NCBI GenBank assembly: GCA_000335715.1
Contig: AMYZ01000003.1
Coordinates: forward strand, 124,001 to 188,000
Source: a beta proteobacterium L13
GTDB lineage: Bacteria; Pseudomonadota; Gammaproteobacteria; Burkholderiales; Chromobacteriaceae
DNA: 64,000 bases
Reading direction: 5' to 3'
Below are positions 51,758-60,564 of this stretch, in pieces (within the stretch, counting starts at the first letter, position 1; the number at the start of each line of letters is the position of its first letter). The notes beneath the pieces were generated by a model. The model had not been told where the DNA came from, ran no database searches, and saw only the letters and a list, made by a program, of their open reading frames with translations. A program made the translations under genes and the position numbers.

Positions 51758-51870
51758 TGGGCGCTGCTGGCGGCAGGCGGGGTGGTATTTTTGGGCAAAT
51801 ACAGCGGGCCTTTGTAGCCGCAGGCTGTCACGGTCAGGGATAGCAGGGCAAGCAGGAGTGCAGTACGCAT
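51754..51870 (-). CDS. lptM: LPS translocon maturation lipoprotein LptM
   Basis: A 38-residue lipoprotein. The signal ends in a lipobox TACG with the diagnostic CGYKGPLYLPK after the Cys. LptM (YifL) promotes disulfide maturation of the LptD translocon. It is divergent from cyaY, an arrangement often found in Betaproteobacteria. The gene is short and easily missed. Confidence 0.9.
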   Translation of the reverse strand: MRTALLLALLSLTVTACGYKGPLYLPKNTTPPAASSAQ

Positions 51871-51969
51871 ACGGAATCCGGGTGCTATGGCAAAATGGCA
51901 GTCTATCAGGCCGTTGCCGTACTGCCCATGCAGTGCCGCTTGCGGCCAACCTTGAGACAGGATGACACC

Positions 51970-52290
51970 ATGACCGAAAGTGATTTTCTGGGCCTGACCG
52001 ATGGCCTTTTCCGCCGCATTGAAGACGCGCTGGAAGACGCCGGGCTGGATACCGACTGCCTGATCAACGGCAATGTAATGGAAATCGAGTTTGAAGACGG
52101 CACCAAGATCGTGGTGAACCGCCACGTACCGAACCGTGAAATGTGGATTGCCGCCAAAAGTGGCGGCTTCCACTTTGCCCTGCGCGAAGACGGCCAGTGG
52201 CTGGCCGCGCGCGACGGTGCCGAGTTTGGCGCCACGCTGTCGCAGGTGGTGAGCGCGGCCAGCGGCGAAGCGTTTAGCTTTGTCGTATAA
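51970..52290 (+). CDS. cyaY: iron donor protein CyaY (frataxin)
   Basis: A 106-residue frataxin-fold protein. MTESDFLGLTDGLFRRIEDALED carries the acidic first helix that binds iron; ILEIEFEDG-type strands follow (MEIEFEDGTKIVVNRH) and GGFHFALREDGQW. It regulates Fe-S cluster assembly with IscS. The start follows AGGATGACACC. It is divergent from lptM and directly adjacent to the YqaA gene (TAA-ATG). Confidence 0.95.
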   Translation: MTESDFLGLTDGLFRRIEDALEDAGLDTDCLINGNVMEIEFEDGTKIVVNRHVPNREMWIAAKSGGFHFALREDGQWLAARDGAEFGATLSQVVSAASGEAFSFVV

Positions 52291-52698
52291 ATGACAGAGC
52301 TGGCTCTGCTGGCGGGCTTGGCAGCGTCGGCCTTCCTGTCGGCCACGGTACTGCCGGGCAATTCCGAGCTGGCCTTGTCGGCCCTGCTCTACCAGCAGCC
52401 ATCATTGCTGTGGCCTGCCGTGCTGGTGGCCAGCGTGGCCAACACGGCAGGCAGTGCCACCAGCCTGTGGCTGGGGCGGCGGGCACCGGCCAAAGCTTTG
52501 CCGGCGCGCACGGCGCGCTGGTTTGCCCGCTTTGGCCCCGCTACCTTGTTGTTAAGCTGGGTGCCACTGCTGGGTGACGCCTTGCCGCTGGCTGCCGGCT
52601 GGCTGCGTTTGCCGTGGTGGCCTTGCCTGTTATGGTTGGCCGCAGGCAAAACGCTGCGTTACCTGCTGCTGGTGTGGGGGCTGCAGTGGTGGCGCTAA
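52291..52698 (+). CDS. YqaA-like (DedA/SNARE-associated) membrane protein
   Basis: 135 residues with four hydrophobic segments; LPGNSELALSALLYQQPSLLW and WLGRRAPAKALPARTARWFARFGPATLLLSWVPLLGD fit the YqaA branch of the SNARE-associated/VTT family. The start codon immediately follows the cyaY stop, suggesting coupled expression. These proteins affect lipid scrambling or membrane stress; the exact role is unknown. Confidence 0.82.
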   Translation: MTELALLAGLAASAFLSATVLPGNSELALSALLYQQPSLLWPAVLVASVANTAGSATSLWLGRRAPAKALPARTARWFARFGPATLLLSWVPLLGDALPLAAGWLRLPWWPCLLWLAAGKTLRYLLLVWGLQWWR

Positions 52699-52910
52699 GC
52701 GCTGCTGGACGGCATGGCGTACGCTGCGGGCTGCCGTGTACGGAAATCCGGACGCCCGCCCGGCGGCGACACCGATACAATAGCGTTTTGCTGGTCTGCC
52801 CTGCCGTGCCGATTACCCGGCTGGCAGCGTGCGGGCCAACACCGATTTTGCAAGCTGCCACACCCTGGCCGGTGCGGGCGGCTTTCGTTTTTTGAAGAAC
52901 TGAGCGTGCC

Positions 52911-53690
52911 ATGAGCAAACATATTCCGCGCAAGCGTTTCGGGCAGAACTTTCTGCAGGATCAGCGCGTCATCGAAGACATCGTCAATGCCGTTGGCGCC
53001 CAGCACAATGATGTGGTTGTGGAAATCGGCCCTGGCCTGGGGGCGCTGACACGCCCGTTGTTGCAGCGTCTAGACCACCTGCATGTAGTGGAAATCGACC
53101 GCGACATCATCAGCCGCCTGCGTGGCGAGATCTCGCCCAAGCGCCTCACCATTCACGAAGGCGACGCGCTGGCGTTTGATTTTGGCAGTGTGTGCGAGGG
53201 CCAGTTCAAGCTGGTGGGCAACCTGCCGTACAACATTTCCACCCCGCTGCTGTTCCACCTGGCCTGCTATGGCAACCGCGTAATCGACATGCACTTCATG
53301 CTGCAAAAAGAAGTGATCGACCGCATGGTGGCCGAGCCGTCCACCCCGGATTACGGCCGTTTGACGGTCATGTTGCAGTACCGTTTTGATATGGAACAGA
53401 TCTTGCTGGTACCACCGGGTGCGTTCTACCCGCCACCGAAAGTAGACTCGGCGGTAGTGCGGATGATTCCGGATGCGGGCCGTTGCGGCATAGCCGATAA
53501 CGAAACCCTGCTGGAAGAGCTGGTGGCCCAGGCGTTTGCCCAGCGTCGCAAGACACTGCGCAATAACCTCAAAGGCCTGGTAAGCGACGAAGAGCTGGCA
53601 TCGGTAGGCATCGATGCAGGCTGGCGTGCCGAGAATGTCAGCGTGGCGCAGTATGTATCGCTGGCCAACCTGGTAGCCCGTCGCGGCTAA
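52911..53690 (+). CDS. rsmA: 16S rRNA dimethyladenosine transferase
   Basis: A 259-residue KsgA methyltransferase. [27 protein letters not shown] (AdoMet motif I), HVVEIDRDI and [12 protein letters not shown] (the NLPY catalytic motif) are all present. It dimethylates A1518 and A1519 of 16S rRNA. The 212-base gap before it has no gene. It is followed by the glt transporter after 125 bases. Confidence 0.97.
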   Translation: MSKHIPRKRFGQNFLQDQRVIEDIVNAVGAQHNDVVVEIGPGLGALTRPLLQRLDHLHVVEIDRDIISRLRGEISPKRLTIHEGDALAFDFGSVCEGQFKLVGNLPYNISTPLLFHLACYGNRVIDMHFMLQKEVIDRMVAEPSTPDYGRLTVMLQYRFDMEQILLVPPGAFYPPPKVDSAVVRMIPDAGRCGIADNETLLEELVAQAFAQRRKTLRNNLKGLVSDEELASVGIDAGWRAENVSVAQYVSLANLVARRG

Positions 53691-53815
53691 GCCGTGTTGC
53701 AGTGCGCCTTGTGCGCGCAGCCCGGCATGGACACAATCCGGAACATACCGGCCTGGCACAAGACTGCGACACGCAGCGGCCGGGCCAACGCCAACTGGTG
53801 GAAGAGAGAGAAACC

Positions 53816-54550
53816 ATGATTCGTTTCAATAATGTACACAAGTGGTTCAAAGACCTGCACGTACTCAATGGGGTCAATCTGCAGGTACAGCAGGGGGAAG
53901 TGGTGGTGGTGTGCGGGCCGTCCGGCTCGGGCAAATCCACGCTGATCCGTACCGTGAACCAGCTGGAGAGCATTAACGAAGGGGAAATCTGGGTAGACGG
54001 CAAAAACGTGGCCGACCCCAAGACCGACCTGAATGCCCTGCGCGCCGAAGTCGGCTTTGTGTTTCAGCATTTCAATCTCTACCCCCACCTGTCAGTACTG
54101 GACAACATCACGCTGTCGCCTATGAAGGTAAAGGGCATGGACCGTGCGGCCGCCAACAAGCTGGCTGTAACGCTGCTGGAGCGCGTCGGCCTGGCGCACA
54201 AGAAAGACGCCTTCCCGGCCATGCTGTCCGGTGGCCAGCAGCAGCGCGTGGCCATTGCCCGCGGCCTGGCCATGGAGCCACGCGTGATGCTGTTTGACGA
54301 ACCTACCTCGGCACTGGACCCGGAAATGATCGGCGAAGTGCTGAAGGTGATGAAGGATTTGGCCGAGTCCGGCATGACCATGATGGTGGTCACCCACGAG
54401 ATGGGCTTTGCCCGCGAAGTGGCCGACCGCGTGGTCTTTGTCGATCACGGCCAGATAATCGAAGAAGCGCACCCCGAGCACTTCTTTACCAACCCTCAGC
54501 ACGATCGCGCCAAGCAGTTCCTGCGCCAGCTGCTGACACCAATGAACTGA
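53816..54550 (+). CDS. amino-acid ABC transporter ATPase (extra copy in the glt cluster)
   Basis: 244 residues, from ATG 53816 preceded by AGAGAGAG. Walker [10 protein letters not shown] (Lys40), signature [14 protein letters not shown] and Walker [14 protein letters not shown] are typical of polar amino-acid ATPases (GlnQ/GltL class). It is a paralogue of gltL at 57048 with clearly different sequence. It sits ahead of gltI, so the cluster has two ATPases for one permease pair. It could energise a different permease or be an alternative subunit. Confidence 0.9.
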   Translation: MIRFNNVHKWFKDLHVLNGVNLQVQQGEVVVVCGPSGSGKSTLIRTVNQLESINEGEIWVDGKNVADPKTDLNALRAEVGFVFQHFNLYPHLSVLDNITLSPMKVKGMDRAAANKLAVTLLERVGLAHKKDAFPAMLSGGQQQRVAIARGLAMEPRVMLFDEPTSALDPEMIGEVLKVMKDLAESGMTMMVVTHEMGFAREVADRVVFVDHGQIIEEAHPEHFFTNPQHDRAKQFLRQLLTPMN

Positions 54551-54622
54551 ATCGCAGTAAGCCGCACCGGTGTCGGCGCGGCCTGAATAAAAGCAACATC
54601 ACTTGAGAAAATGGAGAAACTT

Positions 54623-55519
54623 ATGCGTTTTACTACCCGTCTGCTGACCGCTGCTGTCATCGCCTCCGCCTTTGCTGCCCCGGCCATGGCCGAAGGCACG
54701 CTGGACAAGATCAAGGAATCCGGCGTGATCGTGCTGGGCCACCGTGATGCCTCCATCCCGTTCAGCTACCTGGCTGACGGCCCGAACCCTATCGGCTACT
54801 CGCACGACCTGCAGCTGAAAGTGGTAGAAGCCGTGAAAAAACAGCTGAAAATGCCGAACCTGCAAGTGAAGTACAACCTGGTAACGTCGCAGACCCGTAT
54901 CCCGCTGGTACAGAACGGTACCGTGGATCTGGAATGTGGCTCCACCACCAACAACCTGGAGCGTCAGAAACAGGTAGCTTTCTCGGTAGGTATCTTTGAA
55001 ATCGGTACCCGCCTGATGACTGCCAAGACCTCCGGCGTAAAAGACTTCCCGGACCTGAAAGGCAAGAACGTGGTGACCACCGCCGGTACCACTTCCGAGC
55101 GCCTGCTCAAAGCCATGAACGCCGAGAAGCAGATGGGCATGAACATCATCTCCGCCAAAGACCACGGCGAATCGTTCCTGATGCTGGAATCCGGCCGTGC
55201 CATCGCCTTCATGATGGATGACGCGCTGCTGTACGGCGAAATGGCCAAAGCCAAGAACCCGGCTAACTGGGTAGTTACTGGCAAGCCGCAGTCTTTCGAA
55301 ATCTATGGCTGCATGCTGCGTAAAGACGACCCGGCCTTCAAGAAAGTGGTAGACGACGCCATCAAGGCCACCTTCAAGTCCGGCGAAGTGAACAAGATCT
55401 ACAGCAAGTGGTTCATGAGCCCGGTACCGCCAAAAGGCCTGAACCTGAACTTCCCGATGTCCGACGAGTTCAAGGAACTGGTTGCCAAGCCGACTGACAA
55501 GTCCGCCGAGCAAATGTAA
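54623..55519 (+). CDS. gltI: glutamate/aspartate substrate-binding protein
   Basis: 298 residues from ATG 54623 (GGAGAAACTT upstream). Signal peptide cleaved at AMA-EGTL. The periplasmic binding-protein fold shows GVIVLGHRDASIPFSYLADG, RIPLVQNGTVDLECGSTTNN and DDALLYGEMAKAKNP. It closely resembles GltI/AatJ, binding Glu and Asp. Codon choice looks optimised relative to its neighbours, consistent with high expression. A hairpin terminator lies between it and gltJ. Confidence 0.93.
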   Translation: MRFTTRLLTAAVIASAFAAPAMAEGTLDKIKESGVIVLGHRDASIPFSYLADGPNPIGYSHDLQLKVVEAVKKQLKMPNLQVKYNLVTSQTRIPLVQNGTVDLECGSTTNNLERQKQVAFSVGIFEIGTRLMTAKTSGVKDFPDLKGKNVVTTAGTTSERLLKAMNAEKQMGMNIISAKDHGESFLMLESGRAIAFMMDDALLYGEMAKAKNPANWVVTGKPQSFEIYGCMLRKDDPAFKKVVDDAIKATFKSGEVNKIYSKWFMSPVPPKGLNLNFPMSDEFKELVAKPTDKSAEQM

Positions 55520-55603
55520 TACCTGCATGAACGCCCAAGCGGGTTTGTTCGGGTTGCGGCCAACGTAACCGGGCCGGGGGCACACGCCCCCACCCGCTTG
55601 CGA

Positions 55604-55630
55604 AGGGGCGCGGCTTGCGCCCCTTTTTCT
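55604..55630 (+). terminator. intra-operon terminator between gltI and gltJ
   Basis: AGGGGCG (55604-55610) pairs with CGCCCCT (55618-55624), followed by TTTTTCTTT, and overlaps the gltJ ribosome site region. A second hairpin (GGGGGC/GCCCCC, 55576-55591) is just before it. Partial termination would raise the binding protein above the permease. Confidence 0.75.
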
Positions 55631-55642
55631 TTGGAGAAGTGT

Positions 55643-56386
55643 ATGAATTACAACTGGGACTGGAACGTCTTTTTCAAGTCCACCGGTATCGGCAGCGAGA
55701 TCTATCTGGACTGGTTTGTATCCGGCCTGGGCTGGACTATCGCCGTGGCGCTGGTAGCCTGGATCGTGGCGCTGATCATCGGTAGCGTGCTGGGCGTGAT
55801 GCGCACCCTGCCGAACAAGCTGTTGTCCGGCGTGGCCACGGCCTACGTGGAGCTGTTCCGTAACGTGCCGCTGCTGGTACAGCTGTTCATCTGGTATTTC
55901 ATGGTGCCTGACTACCTGCCCGAATCCACACAGGTGTGGTTCAAGCAGGAGCTGAACCCGGCGACCTCCGCCTATATCTCGGTGGTAGTGTGTCTGGCGC
56001 TGTTTACCGCTGCCCGCGTGTGCGAGCAGGTGCGTACCGGTATTCAGGCCTTGCCCAAGGGCCAGAGCGCTGCCGCATTGGCGGTGGGTTTCACCTTGCC
56101 GCAAATGTACCGCCATGTGCTGCTGCCACAGGCTTTCCGCATCATCATCCCGCCACTTACCAGCGAATTTTTGAACATCTTCAAAAACTCCTCGGTGGCG
56201 TCGCTGATCGGCCTGATGGAGCTGCTGGCGCAGACCAAGCAGACCGCCGAATTTACCGCCAATATGTTTGAGGCCTTTACCCTGGCCACCCTGATCTACT
56301 TTGTACTGAACATGAGCCTGATGACGTTCATGAGCTGGGTAGAGAAGAAAGTGCGCATTCCCGGCATGATGGGAGGAGCGAAATAA
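55643..56386 (+). CDS. gltJ: glutamate/aspartate ABC transporter permease
   Basis: 247 residues with several transmembrane helices. The amino-acid permease motif YVELFRNVPLLVQLFIW and the EAA loop region (PQMYRHVLLPQAFRIIIPPLTSEFLNI) contact the ATPase. It starts at ATG 55643 behind GGAGAAG and overlaps gltK by one base. It pairs with GltK in the inner membrane. Confidence 0.94.
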   Translation: MNYNWDWNVFFKSTGIGSEIYLDWFVSGLGWTIAVALVAWIVALIIGSVLGVMRTLPNKLLSGVATAYVELFRNVPLLVQLFIWYFMVPDYLPESTQVWFKQELNPATSAYISVVVCLALFTAARVCEQVRTGIQALPKGQSAAALAVGFTLPQMYRHVLLPQAFRIIIPPLTSEFLNIFKNSSVASLIGLMELLAQTKQTAEFTANMFEAFTLATLIYFVLNMSLMTFMSWVEKKVRIPGMMGGAK

Positions 56387-57051
56387 TGGATTTCAGCCAG
56401 ATTATTCCTTCGATGCCGGGCCTGATGGACGGCATGCTGATGACGCTGAAGCTGCTGGCCCTGTCGGTAGTGGGCGGCGTCGCGCTGGGCACGGTACTGG
56501 CGCTGCTGCGCCTGTCCAGCAACCCGCTGCTGTCCGGCTTTGCCAAAGCCTACGTGAACTACTTCCGTTCCATTCCGCTGCTGCTGGTGATCACCTGGTT
56601 CTACCTGGCGGTACCGATGCTGCTGAACTGGATTACCGGTACCTTCGTATCGGTTGGCGCTTTCACGTCTTGCCTGGTGGCCTTCATGATGTTCGAGGCG
56701 GCCTACTACTGCGAGATCGTGCGTGCCGGTATCCAGTCCATTTCCAAGGGCCAGGAAAACGCCGCCTACGCGCTGGGCATGAGCTACGGCCAGGCCATGC
56801 GCCTGATCATCCTGCCGCAGGCCTTCCGCAAGATGATGCCGCTGCTGCTGCAGCAGTCCATCATCCTGTTCCAGGACACCTCGCTGGTGTACGCCGTCGG
56901 CCTGATGGACTTCCTGAACGCTGCCCGCTCCAAGGGCGATATCGTTGGTTTGCCGCATGAGTTCCTGATTTTTGCCGGTGCGGTGTACTTTGTGATCAGT
57001 TTCGGCGCGTCCCTGTCGGTGAAGCGCCTGCAAAAGAGGTTTGCGGTATGA
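56386..57051 (+). CDS. gltK: glutamate/aspartate ABC transporter permease
   Basis: 221 residues; AYVNYFRSIPLLLVITWFYL and the EAA loop AMRLIILPQAFRKMMPLLLQQS match GltK. It starts on the A of gltJ's stop codon and its own stop overlaps gltL by four bases. It forms the heterodimeric transmembrane channel with GltJ. Confidence 0.94.
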   Translation: MDFSQIIPSMPGLMDGMLMTLKLLALSVVGGVALGTVLALLRLSSNPLLSGFAKAYVNYFRSIPLLLVITWFYLAVPMLLNWITGTFVSVGAFTSCLVAFMMFEAAYYCEIVRAGIQSISKGQENAAYALGMSYGQAMRLIILPQAFRKMMPLLLQQSIILFQDTSLVYAVGLMDFLNAARSKGDIVGLPHEFLIFAGAVYFVISFGASLSVKRLQKRFAV

Positions 57052-57788
57052 GCATGATTTCCATCAAGAACGTCAGCAAATGGTACGGTGACTTCCAGGT
57101 GCTCACCGATTGCACCACCGACGTGAAAAAGGGCGAAGTGGTCGTGGTGTGCGGCCCGTCCGGCTCCGGCAAATCCACGCTGATCAAAACCGTCAACGCA
57201 CTGGAGCCGTTCCAGAAGGGCGAGATCATTGTGGACGGCACCTCGGTAGGCGACGCCAAAACCGACCTGCCCAAGCTGCGTAGCCGCGTGGGTATGGTGT
57301 TCCAGCATTTCGAGCTGTTCCCGCACCTGTCCATTACCGAAAACCTCACCATCGCACAGGAACGCGTGCTGGGCCGCAGCAAAGACGAAGCCATGCAAAA
57401 AGGCCTGCACTACCTGGACCGCGTTGGCCTGAAAGCGCACGCGCACAAGTTCCCCGGCCAGCTGTCCGGCGGCCAGCAGCAGCGTGTGGCCATTGCCCGT
57501 GCGCTGGCGATGGACCCGATCGCCATGCTGTTCGATGAGCCGACCTCGGCGCTGGACCCGGAAATGGTGAACGAAGTGCTGGACGTGATGGTAGAGCTGG
57601 CGCAGGAAGGCATGACCATGATGTGCGTGACCCACGAAATGGGCTTTGCGCGCAAAGTGGCCAACCGCGTGATCTTCATGGACCGTGGCAGCATCGTGGA
57701 AGACTGCGCCAAGGAAGAGTTCTTCGGCAATATCGAGGCTCGCTCCGAGCGCGCCCGCCAGTTCCTGTCCAAGATTCTGCAGCACTAA
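57048..57788 (+). CDS. gltL: glutamate/aspartate ABC transporter ATPase
   Basis: 246 residues: Walker [15 protein letters not shown], signature [15 protein letters not shown], Walker [16 protein letters not shown] and the H-loop VTHEMGF. This is the ATPase of the GltIJKL importer. It overlaps gltK (ATGA). A 10-mer copy, a weak parS-like sequence and a terminator follow within 100 bases. Confidence 0.94.
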   Translation: MSMISIKNVSKWYGDFQVLTDCTTDVKKGEVVVVCGPSGSGKSTLIKTVNALEPFQKGEIIVDGTSVGDAKTDLPKLRSRVGMVFQHFELFPHLSITENLTIAQERVLGRSKDEAMQKGLHYLDRVGLKAHAHKFPGQLSGGQQQRVAIARALAMDPIAMLFDEPTSALDPEMVNEVLDVMVELAQEGMTMMCVTHEMGFARKVANRVIFMDRGSIVEDCAKEEFFGNIEARSERARQFLSKILQH

Positions 57789-57820
57789 GCAGCGTACCGT
57801 GGCCGCCAGCGTGCGGCCAA

Positions 57821-57836
57821 CGTTTCACATGAAACG
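57821..57836. other. weak parS-like sequence after gltL
   Basis: GTTTCACATGAAAC (57822-57835) differs from the parS core by one central base (A for G, breaking palindromy in the middle). It directly abuts a dispersed 10-mer copy (57812-57821). Confidence 0.3.
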
Positions 57837-57857
57837 CTGCCCGCTGTCAGCCAGCCC

Positions 57858-57887
57858 AGCCCCCCGCCTTGCGAGGGGCTTTTTTTA
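57858..57887 (+). terminator. factor-independent terminator after gltL
   Basis: AGCCCC (57858-57863) pairs with GGGGCT (57875-57880), followed by TTTTTTT. It ends the glt operon. Confidence 0.8.
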
Positions 57888-58125
57888 TAGAATCTTTGAA
57901 GCAAGCTGCTGTGCCACCCCCGCTGCGTTCCGCGCCCAAGGGGAACTGGTGTGCCTCGCCTGGCAATGATGATGTAATTTCTGAGCGCCAAAAGCAGTGT
58001 TTTCTATTGAATGTCTGCAGGGAGATAAAGCGGTAAAGCGATATCGTTGGGTAGTGCGATAAATGTGCTACCGAGTGGTTTTGTTCGGTCTGGGCTTGGG
58101 CTACCATCGACCCGTTATTACCAGA

Positions 58126-59346
58126 ATGCCTGCCATGTATTCCACGATCTACCTTGGTCGCCAGCCTATTGTCGATGCCCAGCAAAAGCGTGTGGCCTAC
58201 GAACTGCTATTTCGCTCGGGGCCGGAAAACCGTGCCCTGTTCCAGGACGATGTCAACGCTACGGCGTCGGTGATTCGCCACGCCTTCATCGACCTGGGCT
58301 TGTCGCGGGTGCTGGAAGGCTGCCCGGGGTTTGTGAATGTCAGCGAGAAGCTATTGTTCAGCCCGGTGCTGGACTTATTGCCGCCGGACACCATCATTCT
58401 GGAGATACTGGAAAGCGTGGAGCTGACTCAGTCGGTATACGAGCGCTGCCTCCAGCTGAAAGCGCGCGGCTACCAGCTGGCGCTGGATGATGTGTGCGAC
58501 ATCACGCCGGCGATACAGAAGCTACTACCGCTGGTGGATTACCTGAAATTCGACCTGCAGCAAGTGCCACTGTCGGCTTTGCCTGCATTACTGCAGCAGC
58601 TGCAGGGTTTTCGCGGCCAACTGCTGGCCGAAAAAGTGGATACCTTCGAGCAGTACGAAGCGTGCAAGCAGCTGGGTATCCGGCTGTTCCAGGGCTATTT
58701 CTTTGCCCGCCCTACCGTGATGAGCCATAACCGCGCGCACCCGCATCGTGCCCTGCTGCTACGCCTCCTGGGTCTGGTGATGAAAGACGCCGATGTAGCC
58801 GAGCTGGAAAGTGTGTTCAAAGCGGCGCCGGACATGGTGGTGGGTTTGCTGAAGCTGGTGAACGCCGCCGAGTCCTACCGCCAGCCGGTAGGCTCCATCC
58901 GTGAGGCCATCATCACGCTGGGCACATCCAAGCTTAAACGCTGGGCGCTGATCATCCTGTTTGCCGCCGACTGCCGCCCATCGCAGGGCCCCAGCCCGCT
59001 GCTGGAGATGGCGGTGGTGCGCGGGCGCATGATGGAGCTGCTGGCGGACGATGCCGGTATCGACCCGGACGAAGCGTTCATGACCGGCGTGCTGTCTTTG
59101 GCAGACACCTTGCTGGCCACGCCGATGGCGGATCTGGTGAGCGGTTTGGCATTGAGTCAGGACGTACAGCAGGCGCTGCTGGCGCGTAGCGGGCCCTTGG
59201 GCCAGCTGCTGGTGCTGGTGGCGCTGGGCGAGTGTCAGGAGCAAGCCTCGCCGCTGCCGGATATGGACGCCGAACGTTTCAATGCCTTGCAGCTGTCTGC
59301 GCTGGCCTGGGTGCGCGAAACCTGGCGCGACGATTTTCTCGGCTGA
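58126..59346 (+). CDS. EAL-HDOD domain protein
   Basis: 406 residues from ATG 58126 (58135 is also possible). The N-terminal half is a YuxH-type EAL fold: YLGRQPIVDAQQKRVAYELLFR with ELL in place of EAL, and DLGLSRVLEGCPGFVNVSE, YQLALDDVCDITPAI. The catalytic residues of active EAL phosphodiesterases look largely degenerate. The C-terminal half is HDOD (VFKAAPDMVVGLLKLVNAAE). These proteins act as c-di-GMP-linked adaptors, often with pilus systems. It converges on pilU. Confidence 0.87.
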   Translation: MPAMYSTIYLGRQPIVDAQQKRVAYELLFRSGPENRALFQDDVNATASVIRHAFIDLGLSRVLEGCPGFVNVSEKLLFSPVLDLLPPDTIILEILESVELTQSVYERCLQLKARGYQLALDDVCDITPAIQKLLPLVDYLKFDLQQVPLSALPALLQQLQGFRGQLLAEKVDTFEQYEACKQLGIRLFQGYFFARPTVMSHNRAHPHRALLLRLLGLVMKDADVAELESVFKAAPDMVVGLLKLVNAAESYRQPVGSIREAIITLGTSKLKRWALIILFAADCRPSQGPSPLLEMAVVRGRMMELLADDAGIDPDEAFMTGVLSLADTLLATPMADLVSGLALSQDVQQALLARSGPLGQLLVLVALGECQEQASPLPDMDAERFNALQLSALAWVRETWRDDFLG

Positions 59347-59373
59347 AGGTTGGCCGCAGGTGGTGATAAGCAG

Positions 59374-59398
59374 AAAAGCCGGCGATTGCCGGCTTTTT
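59374..59398. terminator. bidirectional terminator between EAL-HDOD and pilU
   Basis: AAAAGCCGGC (59374-59383) and GCCGGCTTTT (59388-59397) around GATT, with A and T runs on each side. Confidence 0.88.
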
Positions 59399-59414
59399 GC
59401 ATGGGTATCGCGCC

Positions 59415-60551
59415 TTACACGATGTCCAGGTGGTCCAGCCCGTCCAGCGGGTTGTGCTGCTTGGCTTTTTCGCTGTAGAGCTTGATCTGCAGGCGCAGGT
59501 CGTTGATGGAGTCGGCGTTGCGCAGCGCGTCTTCGTAGCTCACCAGGCCGGCTTCGAACAGCTGGAATAGTGCCTGGTCGAATGTCTGCATGCCAGACTC
59601 TTTCGAGCGGCCCATGACTTCCTTGATGCCGCTGATTTCGCCTTTGAAGATCATGTCGGAAATCAGCGGGCTGTTCAGCAGGATTTCAATGGCCGCCGTA
59701 CGGCCCTTGCTGCCTTTGAGCGGTACCAGCCGCTGCGAGATGATGGCGCGCATGTTCAGCGACAGGTCCATCAGCACTTGCTGGTGACGCTCTTCCGGGA
59801 AGAAGTTCAAGATGCGGTCCAGCGCCTGGTTGGCGTTGTTGGCGTGCAGCGTGGCCAGGCACAGGTGGCCGGTTTCGGCAAACTGCAGGCCGTACATCAT
59901 GGATTCGCGGTCGCGGATCTCGCCCATCAGGATCACGTCCGGCGCCTGGCGTAGCGTGTTTTTCAGCGCGATCTCCCAGCTTTCGGTATCCACGCCGATT
60001 TCGCGCTGGGTGATGATGCTCTTTTTGTGATTGTGGACGTACTCGATCGGGTCTTCGATGGTGATGATGTGGTCGGCCGTGGTGCTGTTGCGCCAGTCTA
60101 CCAGTGCTGCCAGCGAGGTGGATTTACCCGAGCCGGTACCGCCCACAAAGATCACCAGGCCGCGTTTGATCAGCGCGATATCTTTCAGTACGTCTGGCAG
60201 GCCCAAGCCGTCCAGCGTGGGGATTTCGGTATTGATCTTGCGCAGCACCATGCCGGCGCTGCCCTGCTGCACGTAGGCGCTCACGCGGAAGCGGCCGATG
60301 CCCGGCGGGCTGATGGCAAAGTTGGCCTCGCGGGTAGATTCGAACTCTTCGGTCTGGCGGTCGTTCATCACCGAGCGCACCAGCTCCTTGGTGTGCTGGG
60401 CCGTCAGCGGCTGGGGGGCTACCGGGGTAATCTTGCCGTCGATCTTCATGGCCGGCGGGAAGTCGGCGCTGATGAAAATGTCGGAGGCGTTCTTGCTGAT
60501 GGCGTGCTTCAGCAGGTCGTGAATGAATTTTGATGCCTGGTCTTTTTCCAT
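59415..60551 (-). CDS. pilU: type IV pilus retraction ATPase PilU
   Basis: A 378-residue hexameric ATPase. Walker A FVGGTGSGKST, the Asp box TIEDPIEYVH, Walker B VILMGEIRDRESM and the His box LATLHANNANQALD are present. PilU assists PilT in retracting type IV pili, needed for twitching and for DNA uptake in natural transformation. It lies 13 bases downstream of pilT in one operon. Confidence 0.96.
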   Translation of the reverse strand: MEKDQASKFIHDLLKHAISKNASDIFISADFPPAMKIDGKITPVAPQPLTAQHTKELVRSVMNDRQTEEFESTREANFAISPPGIGRFRVSAYVQQGSAGMVLRKINTEIPTLDGLGLPDVLKDIALIKRGLVIFVGGTGSGKSTSLAALVDWRNSTTADHIITIEDPIEYVHNHKKSIITQREIGVDTESWEIALKNTLRQAPDVILMGEIRDRESMMYGLQFAETGHLCLATLHANNANQALDRILNFFPEERHQQVLMDLSLNMRAIISQRLVPLKGSKGRTAAIEILLNSPLISDMIFKGEISGIKEVMGRSKESGMQTFDQALFQLFEAGLVSYEDALRNADSINDLRLQIKLYSEKAKQHNPLDGLDHLDIV

Positions 60552-60564
60552 GGCCTACCCCTGC

